From Bacteroidales bacterium (GTDB lineage: Bacteria > Bacteroidota > Bacteroidia > Bacteroidales > UBA932), in assembly GCA_009784635.1 (NCBI GenBank), contig WRBG01000006.1, forward strand, positions 1 to 26,086: DNA of 26,086 nt. The letters run 5' to 3'. The position numbers and the translations under genes were made by a program. This document shows positions 16,502 through 21,992 of this stretch, one piece after another. Each line of letters opens with the position of its first letter. The first letter of the stretch is position 1. The notes under the pieces were generated by a model. The model saw only the letters and a list, made by a program, of their open reading frames with translations, was not told the DNA's origin and did no database searches.

Positions 16502-16906
16502 TTAATAATGAAACCTAATGGTTCTCTTTATGTTGGGGTGTAGGCTGTGGGCTACGGGGCAGCCGGAGGCAGAGGCTTCAATAATGCGCTTTTCTCTGGC
16601 GGTATAGCGATTGGCGGGGAGGTGAATGTCTAAGATGATTTCCCCTATGCGGCGGGGGCTGTCGGTCATAATCTTTTGGGTTTCAATGCGGGCTCCTTCA
16701 ATGGAAAAGCCATGGGTTTGAGCGGCAATGCCTGCAATGGTGAGTAAACATGAGCCTAAGGAGGCGGCAAAAAGGTCGGTAGGGGAAAAAGCCTCTCCTT
16801 TGCCGTGGTTGTCGGTGGGGGCATCGGTGATGATGCGGGAGCCGGATTGATTGTGGGAGGCTTGGGTTCGCAATTGACCCTGATAGATGGTAGTAATGGT
16901 TGCCAT
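16502..16906 (-). CDS. OsmC/Ohr-family protein (predicted hydroperoxide reductase)
   Basis: A 134-residue cytoplasmic protein of the OsmC superfamily, which reduces organic hydroperoxides with a reactive Cys pair. It shows the family pattern: an N-terminal strand region with THNQSG-like ASHNQSGSRIITDAP, AFSPTDLFAASLGSC (39-53; Cys53 is the peroxidatic position), LTIAGIAAQ on the central helix, and ASASGCPVAHSL (111-122; Cys116 the second Cys). Length and cysteine spacing fit the YhfA/OsmC branch better than a longer Ohr. It starts 30 bases after the end of miaB on the same strand and probably shares its transcript. No peroxide-sensing repressor (OhrR) is adjacent. Confidence 0.88.
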   Translation of the reverse strand: MATITTIYQGQLRTQASHNQSGSRIITDAPTDNHGKGEAFSPTDLFAASLGSCLLTIAGIAAQTHGFSIEGARIETQKIMTDSPRRIGEIILDIHLPANRYTAREKRIIEASASGCPVAHSLHPNIKRTIRFHY

Positions 16907-16936
16907 GTTATGAATACGCTATTATAATAAGGTACG

Positions 16937-18382
16937 TTAAGGTTGAATAGGATGGGCTAATTTAGAAATATGAGAGCGGATGCGGGAGCCCAGCCCCGCA
17001 GCCGGCAGGTCTTCTGTAATGGCGCCTATGAGGGTGGCAGAGCTACAGTTGTGGATTGTCACCTGTACATAATCCCCAACTTTACTGTTTTCTTTGGGAA
17101 ATACGCAAACTTTGTTCTGAGGACTGCGGCCAAAGTATTCCAAAGGGGAGCGTTTGGATGGACCTTCTATCAATACCTCAAAGGTTTTGCCTATGTCGCG
17201 CCGGTTGCTTTCTAAAGAGATTTGGTTTTGCAGGGCAATAATTTCGTTGAGACGCTGGGTTTTAACCTCTTCGGGCACGTTATCTTGATACATTTTGGCG
17301 GCTTTGGTACCGGGCCGCTCGGAATACTGGAACATAAAGGCTTGGTCAAACTTGACTTGATTCATCAGAGAGAGGGTGTTGGCGTGGTCTTGGGGGGTCT
17401 CGTCGCAAAAACCGGCAATAAAATCGCCGGAGACAGCACAGTCGGGCAGGATTTCGCGGATGGTTTTAATCCGCTCTAAGTATTCCTCGCGGGTATACTT
17501 GCGGTTCATCTTCTTGAGTATTTGATTGCTGCCTGACTGTACGGGCAGGTGAATATGGTTGCAAATGTTGGGGTACATGGCCATGGTGTACAGCACCCCG
17601 CTGCTCATGTCTTTGGGATGAGAGGTAAGAAAACGTACCCTCAGTTTGGGGTCAATCAAGGCCACAAGTTCGAGCAGTTGGGCAAAGTTAAGGTATTTGG
17701 TTGGGTCATGGGAATCCGCCCAAAGGTAGGAATCCACGTTTTGCCCCAACAGACAAACTTCTTTGTAGCCGTTGGCTACCAATTCGATAACTTCCCGCTC
17801 GATGCTTTGGGGGTCCCGGCTGCGTTCCTGTCCCCGCACAAAAGGCACCACGCAATAGGCGCAGGCGTTGTTGCAACCGCGGGTAATGGAAACAAAGGCG
17901 CTGACTCCGTTTGTATCCATTCGAACCGGAGATATGTCGGCATAGTTTTCTTGGGGATTAAATCGGGTTTCGATTTGTTTATTTCCCTGACTTACAGCCT
18001 CCAATAATTTTGGCAGTTGGCGATAAGCGTCCGTCCCGACCACTAAATCCACGGCGACGTGGTTCAAGAGTTCTTTCTCAAGCCTCCCGGCCATGCAGCC
18101 CAATACGCCCACCTTTAGGGCGGGCTTCTTCTTTTTTTGCAGGCGAAACAGGTCAAGCCGGCCTAAGATACGTTGTTCGGCATTGTCGCGAATAGAACAG
18201 GTATTCACCAAGATAACATCGGCTTTATCCATCTCTTGGCATAGAGAATAACCGGCATCCTGCATCACAGAAACCACCACTTCGCTGTCGTTTACGTTCA
18301 TCTGACAACCGTATGTCTCTATGTAGAGTTGAGGCAGCAGGGCGTTGGGTACAGGTCGAATGGTATGAAATTTGTTGGTCAT
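16937..18382 (-). CDS. miaB: tRNA-2-methylthio-N6-dimethylallyladenosine synthase
   Basis: Radical-SAM methylthiotransferase that adds the 2-methylthio group to i6A37 of tRNAs reading UNN codons. In the 481-residue form the three domains are in the usual order: an N-terminal domain with three cluster-binding Cys (Cys26 in ETYGCQMNVNDSE, Cys62 in VNTCSIRDNA, Cys96 in GVLGCMAGRLE), the radical SAM core with CxxxCxxC (Cys170, Cys174, Cys177 in GCNNACAYCVVPFVRG), and a C-terminal TRAM domain (FEVLIEG, with CVFP and VGDYVQVTI). GQNVDSY and QSGSNQILKKMNRKYTREEY are MiaB-typical. I use ATG 18382 (MTNKFHTIRP) because the alternative ATG at 18403 lies inside the -7 promoter box. The gene probably leads an operon with osmC. 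Confidence 0.95.
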   Translation of the reverse strand: MTNKFHTIRPVPNALLPQLYIETYGCQMNVNDSEVVVSVMQDAGYSLCQEMDKADVILVNTCSIRDNAEQRILGRLDLFRLQKKKKPALKVGVLGCMAGRLEKELLNHVAVDLVVGTDAYRQLPKLLEAVSQGNKQIETRFNPQENYADISPVRMDTNGVSAFVSITRGCNNACAYCVVPFVRGQERSRDPQSIEREVIELVANGYKEVCLLGQNVDSYLWADSHDPTKYLNFAQLLELVALIDPKLRVRFLTSHPKDMSSGVLYTMAMYPNICNHIHLPVQSGSNQILKKMNRKYTREEYLERIKTIREILPDCAVSGDFIAGFCDETPQDHANTLSLMNQVKFDQAFMFQYSERPGTKAAKMYQDNVPEEVKTQRLNEIIALQNQISLESNRRDIGKTFEVLIEGPSKRSPLEYFGRSPQNKVCVFPKENSKVGDYVQVTIHNCSSATLIGAITEDLPAAGLGSRIRSHISKLAHPIQP

Positions 18383-18392
18383 TACAGACGAA

Positions 18393-18426
18393 TTTGCGTA
18401 CAAATGTAGTATTTTTTCTACCTTTG
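18393..18426 (+). promoter_or_regulatory. Promoter for the LEA2-like lipoprotein/SPOR gene pair
   Basis: TTTG at 18393-18396, a 22-base spacer and TACCTTTG at 18419-18426. The expected start is near 18433, giving a very short leader before ATG 18439 (or 18445). It interlocks with the leftward miaB promoter: the TTTG lies at the expected miaB transcript start. Confidence 0.6.
18401..18408 (-). promoter_or_regulatory. -7 promoter box for miaB
   Basis: On the reverse strand TACATTTG matches TAnnTTTG, 18 bases before the ATG at 18382. No good TTTG is found upstream. The box and the rightward TACCTTTG at 18419-18426 form an imperfect inverted repeat (CTACnTTTG on each strand) separated by about ten bases. 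Confidence 0.5.
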
Positions 18427-18438
18427 TGTACTTAACAG

Positions 18439-18909
18439 ATGCTTATGCCAACAAGAATTTTTCGTTTTACGCTGCTGCTTGCAGGGCTTTTTTTGCTGAC
18501 CTCCTGTTTTTCTTATCGTGATATTGAGGTGAAAGACTTTAATATAGACAACGTAAGTATGCAGGGTACAAGGATTGTAGCAGACTTTTCGGCCACGGTG
18601 CATAACCCCAACCGCGGTTTTGTAATCCAAAGTGCGGAGGGTGTATTTAACCGCGGGCAACAACCCTTTGCCACTGCGCAGCTTTTACAGGCGCTGACCG
18701 TTGCCGGCAGGTCGGAGCAGCGCTGTTCGGGGCAATTGGAACTCACGCTTCAAGACCTCTTTGCCGCATTGCAAATGGGGATTGATTACAGAACATGGGA
18801 TATCAGTTCGTTTCTCTTTACGGGCGATATGCGCATAAAATCGGCCTGTATCAAGAAAACCTTTAGCTACAAAGATACGCCCTTGACTCAAATTATTAAT
18901 AGTCTGTAA
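18439..18909 (+). CDS. LEA2-like (late embryogenesis abundant type 2-like) lipoprotein
   Basis: A 156-residue predicted lipoprotein. The signal peptide ends in LLTSC (Cys23 the lipidated residue), followed by FSYRDIEVKDFNIDNVS and a beta-sandwich region with TRIVADFSATVHNPNRGFVIQ-type sequence (about 44-64). The HNPN motif, the alternating hydrophobic pattern and the later CSGQLELTLQDLF resemble the LEA2/WHy family of small desiccation-type domains, which in Bacteroidetes are often lipoproteins; their biochemical role is unclear. A second in-frame ATG at 18445 is an equally good start. The SPOR-domain gene begins 6 bases after the stop, so the two form an operon. Confidence 0.75.
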   Translation: MLMPTRIFRFTLLLAGLFLLTSCFSYRDIEVKDFNIDNVSMQGTRIVADFSATVHNPNRGFVIQSAEGVFNRGQQPFATAQLLQALTVAGRSEQRCSGQLELTLQDLFAALQMGIDYRTWDISSFLFTGDMRIKSACIKKTFSYKDTPLTQIINSL

Positions 18910-18915
18910 TATACA

Positions 18916-19380
18916 ATGCACATGAAAAGATATCTGTTCTTGCTGATTGCCGTTTTGGTTGCAGTTCCGGCTTCTGCCCAAGTATTGGACTCTTCGTTGT
19001 TGCACCGCAGTATTTTTGAACTGCTGTCCGCTACGGGGCCCAACAACAACAGGGTGGTCTTAGTCCAACCCGAAGCCTTACATCAAGCGGTGCAGCAGCA
19101 AATACTTCAAAACACATCCAAGAGGATTCAAGGCTTCCGAATCCGGATTTTCAGCAGCAACCTGCAAACTGCCCGCAGCGCCTCCTTAGCCGTATTGGAG
19201 GAGTTTCAGCGCCAGTACCCCCATATTCCGGCTTATTTGGACCACAGAGATATTGATTTTAGGGTAACGGTGGGCGATTTCAGAACCAAATCAGAGGCCG
19301 AGCGATTAAAGAGGGTACTCACGACCCAGTACCGGTCGGCCATTGTGATTAGGGAAGCCATTGCCTATCCCGCGCTCTAA
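18916..19380 (+). CDS. Exported SPOR-domain protein
   Basis: A 154-residue protein with a cleavable signal peptide (KRYLFLLIAVLVAVPASA then Q at about residue 22) and a SPOR domain at about 71-148 (KRIQGFRIRIFSSNLQTARS, DFRVTVGDFRTKSEAERLKR). SPOR domains bind peptidoglycan strands lacking stem peptides and often bring proteins to division sites. Between them lies a 45-residue linker. ATG 18922 (MKRYLF) is an alternative start two codons in. The gene is the second of a pair with the LEA2-like lipoprotein, and its 3' end overlaps the convergent phosphatase gene by 32 bases. No terminator is visible here. Confidence 0.85.
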   Translation: MHMKRYLFLLIAVLVAVPASAQVLDSSLLHRSIFELLSATGPNNNRVVLVQPEALHQAVQQQILQNTSKRIQGFRIRIFSSNLQTARSASLAVLEEFQRQYPHIPAYLDHRDIDFRVTVGDFRTKSEAERLKRVLTTQYRSAIVIREAIAYPAL

Positions 19381-20308
19381 GCACTGTATGCTCATAAACC
19401 GTTTCGCCCGTATGGTTGACAAAAAGAAACCGTACACTGTTGTCCAAGACCGTGAATACTGAAAAGCCCGGGTCGGGGTTTCCAAATATCATCCCTTCCA
19501 CCTCATCAATTTCGTACACCGGACGCGACTGCGAGGCCGACGAATTTACAACGTAATGCACCTTGCTCCCCGTGCGATGGATATGCTGGAAGTTGTGAAT
19601 ATGTCCGCAGATGTAGAAATCAACGCCGTGTTTTTCAAACAACGCGCCCACACGCTTTTGCATATCGGTTCTTTCATGTGCCTCTTTGGTTGTTTTGGCA
19701 TAAACCGGATGATGCCCGACTACGATTTTCCAGCGGTCGTTCGAGCCAAGGAGTACCGAATCTAACCAATTAATTTGCCGCTCAATAGATTGCTCGCTGG
19801 CATCTGAATATATATGTTCTTCATGGTCAAGTTGGCGGTATTTTTCGATTAATGGCGTGGTGTCAATAAACACGAACAAGATATTGTTTTTTCTGCCGAT
19901 GCGTTGTGTCATCGTAAAGTATCGCTCCGGAGCATTCCAACGTTCGCTGACCTTAGAATAGTCTATGATGGCTTGAACGCAGCCTTGGTATTCGTGGTTC
20001 CCCAAAACAACATACCACGGAATGGCGTGTAGAGACGGAGCGGTGTAGATGTCTTCGATTCTTTCATTCCAAACAGTATCTTCCACGCCGATTACTCCGA
20101 CATGATGAATGGGGTCGCCGGCGATTGCCATAAAATCAATCCGGTTATCTTGGGCAAAACGCCCCATGAGTTCGGCAATGGCTTTTTGTTCCGATTCACC
20201 GATGCGTCCCATATCGGAAGCCACGATGAAACGAATTTCGCTTGTCTTTTGCGTACAACTTCCGGCAAAAGCCGCAACAAGCAGAAGCCACAAAAAGAGT
20301 CTCTTCAT
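19349..20308 (-). CDS. Purple-acid-phosphatase-like (TRAP type 5-like) lipoprotein phosphoesterase
   Basis: A 319-residue calcineurin-like metallophosphoesterase aligning along its length with mammalian tartrate-resistant acid phosphatase. Signal peptide with lipobox AFAGSC (Cys18). Metal motifs: VASDMG (Asp32; GDWG in TRAP), AGDPIHHVGV (Asp65; TRAP GDNFYFTGV), LGNHEYQG (Asn104, His105), VVGHHPVY (His199), ICGHIHNFQHI (His236, His238). PWYVVLGNHEYQG and IDYSKVSERWNAPERYF match TRAP's PWYVLAGNHDHLG and IAYSKISKRWNFP. The Tyr that binds Fe(III) and gives the purple colour is replaced by His68, so metal content may differ. It is the third gene of the receptor operon, starting 3 bases after the beta-helix lipoprotein stop. 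Likely removes phosphate from organic phosphoesters outside the cytoplasm. Confidence 0.88.
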   Translation of the reverse strand: MKRLFLWLLLVAAFAGSCTQKTSEIRFIVASDMGRIGESEQKAIAELMGRFAQDNRIDFMAIAGDPIHHVGVIGVEDTVWNERIEDIYTAPSLHAIPWYVVLGNHEYQGCVQAIIDYSKVSERWNAPERYFTMTQRIGRKNNILFVFIDTTPLIEKYRQLDHEEHIYSDASEQSIERQINWLDSVLLGSNDRWKIVVGHHPVYAKTTKEAHERTDMQKRVGALFEKHGVDFYICGHIHNFQHIHRTGSKVHYVVNSSASQSRPVYEIDEVEGMIFGNPDPGFSVFTVLDNSVRFLFVNHTGETVYEHTVLRARDRQWLP

Positions 20309-20311
20309 TTG

Positions 20312-21961
20312 TTAATTCTTAATGCCAAAGGCGCCATACCGAGCTGCCGGAGCAGGCGTTTTGTATTCCTTTCCGTCAATAACTAATCCGGTCGAGCCAA
20401 AATAGGGGGCAAAGTCTCCGGAAAACGTGTTGCGTGGAGTCTTGCCGTTTGCGCCGACGAGTACGGGCGAACCTGCGTGAACGTGGAAATCCCAAGAAGG
20501 ATTAAACATGTCTTCTCCCAAAGGGACGCCGTTAAACGGGAAGTTTACAAAATTCGGGTCGGGCGAACCGGGGGCAGTCGCTATAAGACTGGTTTCGTCA
20601 ATTTTTGGAAAGCCGGCAGCATAACCGGCATAATTGTGCCAATAATCCGGGTCGGCAAAAGTATATCCTTCAAACGCCGTCATAATAACCGCTCCTCCCA
20701 CGTGTATACCTGTCCATTGTTGTGAGCCGGAAGCATAGAAGTTATAACCGACCATCGAATTGTGGTCGGCTCCGTTGCTTGGGTCCGGACGGTCGAGGCT
20801 TGGGGTTTTGAGCATGAATTTACTGTTCAGTATCAAATTGTTGTAAACGCTCGCCAAAGCGCCTTTTTCCAAAAAGATGGAACCGCCCTTGAGGTTTTTG
20901 GTGCGACGCCAGCCCGAATTTACAATCGTGTTGTTGTATGCGCGTATCATTGCTTGATGTCTGGTAGGCCCTTGACCTGAGGACGAAAGTTTCAAAGCGT
21001 TTGAATTGACAGAAAAACATAGATTATAGGCGATGTCTACCTGCACGCCGGCTTTCATGTTGATGCCGTCGTTATCATCTTTGCCAACAGTGTGAATCAG
21101 ATTGTTGGCAACAATCGCCTTTCCGCCCATGAAATACATCGCATCCGAATTGGCATAGCGGAATGTGCTGTTGATTACGACAATCTTACCCTCCGGATTG
21201 TTGGAAAGAATCCCTGCCGTTTGGTCTTTGTCGGCAACGTTCAAACCGGCTAAAACCGACTGCGAAGCAGCGCCGCACAACGCTCCGGTATACTCAACAA
21301 TCACATTGTCGAAAAGCAATTCCGAAAAATTATCGCCACCGACAAAACCGCCCCACAAGCCTGCATACTTGTTTGCTGCGGTACGCTTGTTTTCTGTAAC
21401 CGTTACCAATATCGGATACTCCTTTGTGCCTTTCAAGTAAAGGCTACCCTCTACAAAAAACTCAATGGGCGCTCCCGATGTGCCAACCGGACCATCCTGT
21501 ACAATAATGGTTACGCCTTCTTCAACAGTGAGTTTTTTTCCCTGCTCAACCCGAATTTGGTCGTTGATGTACACAATCGAATGTTTGGTCCACACGCCTT
21601 CGACGGCTCCGCTTTGCGTACCAAAATCGGACAGCGAAACAACTACCGAACATTCGCCGTAAATGGTGGCATTGACTGCCGATACCGCCCTAATGACGGC
21701 AGTTCCCACGCCGATAGCGGTAATCGTACCGTTTTCGACCGTTGCTACATTTTTGTCGGACGACCCCCACACCAAATTCTTGTCGGCGGTATTTTCCGGA
21801 AAAAACGAGACCGCAAGGTTGTGCGTTTCGGTCGGCTTAAGCATTTTGCTTGTTTCCGACAGTGTGATACCTGCCAATGAGGTATCTTCGTCTTTGTTGC
21901 ATCCTGCGAATCCTGCGCATAAAGCAACTGCTGCTGTTAAAGATACGAGTAATCTTTTCAT
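20312..21961 (-). CDS. Lipoprotein with BIG2 Ig-like domain and predicted right-handed beta-helix
   Basis: A 549-residue lipoprotein: signal peptide with lipobox GFAGC (Cys21), a bacterial Ig-like BIG2 domain at about 30-109 (GITLSETSKMLKPTETHNLA, FPENTADKNLVWGSSDKNVA, ITAIGVGTAVIRA), then about 120-500 with repeated short strands and Asn-rich turns (VVINSTFRYANSDAMYF, AIVANNLIHTVGKDDNDGIN, IAYNLCFSVNSNALKL, IRAYNNTIVNSG, ASVYNNLILNSKF). That pattern is typical of a parallel right-handed beta-helix. No pectate lyase or other catalytic motif is recognised, so it may bind rather than cut. It lies 31 bases after the TonB receptor gene and 3 bases before the phosphatase gene, in a SusD-like place but unrelated to SusD. 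It could be the surface ligand-capture partner of the receptor. Confidence 0.8.
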   Translation of the reverse strand: MKRLLVSLTAAVALCAGFAGCNKDEDTSLAGITLSETSKMLKPTETHNLAVSFFPENTADKNLVWGSSDKNVATVENGTITAIGVGTAVIRAVSAVNATIYGECSVVVSLSDFGTQSGAVEGVWTKHSIVYINDQIRVEQGKKLTVEEGVTIIVQDGPVGTSGAPIEFFVEGSLYLKGTKEYPILVTVTENKRTAANKYAGLWGGFVGGDNFSELLFDNVIVEYTGALCGAASQSVLAGLNVADKDQTAGILSNNPEGKIVVINSTFRYANSDAMYFMGGKAIVANNLIHTVGKDDNDGINMKAGVQVDIAYNLCFSVNSNALKLSSSGQGPTRHQAMIRAYNNTIVNSGWRRTKNLKGGSIFLEKGALASVYNNLILNSKFMLKTPSLDRPDPSNGADHNSMVGYNFYASGSQQWTGIHVGGAVIMTAFEGYTFADPDYWHNYAGYAAGFPKIDETSLIATAPGSPDPNFVNFPFNGVPLGEDMFNPSWDFHVHAGSPVLVGANGKTPRNTFSGDFAPYFGSTGLVIDGKEYKTPAPAARYGAFGIKN

Positions 21962-21992
21962 AAAAATAAAATTTAAAAATGATGTAATTAAT

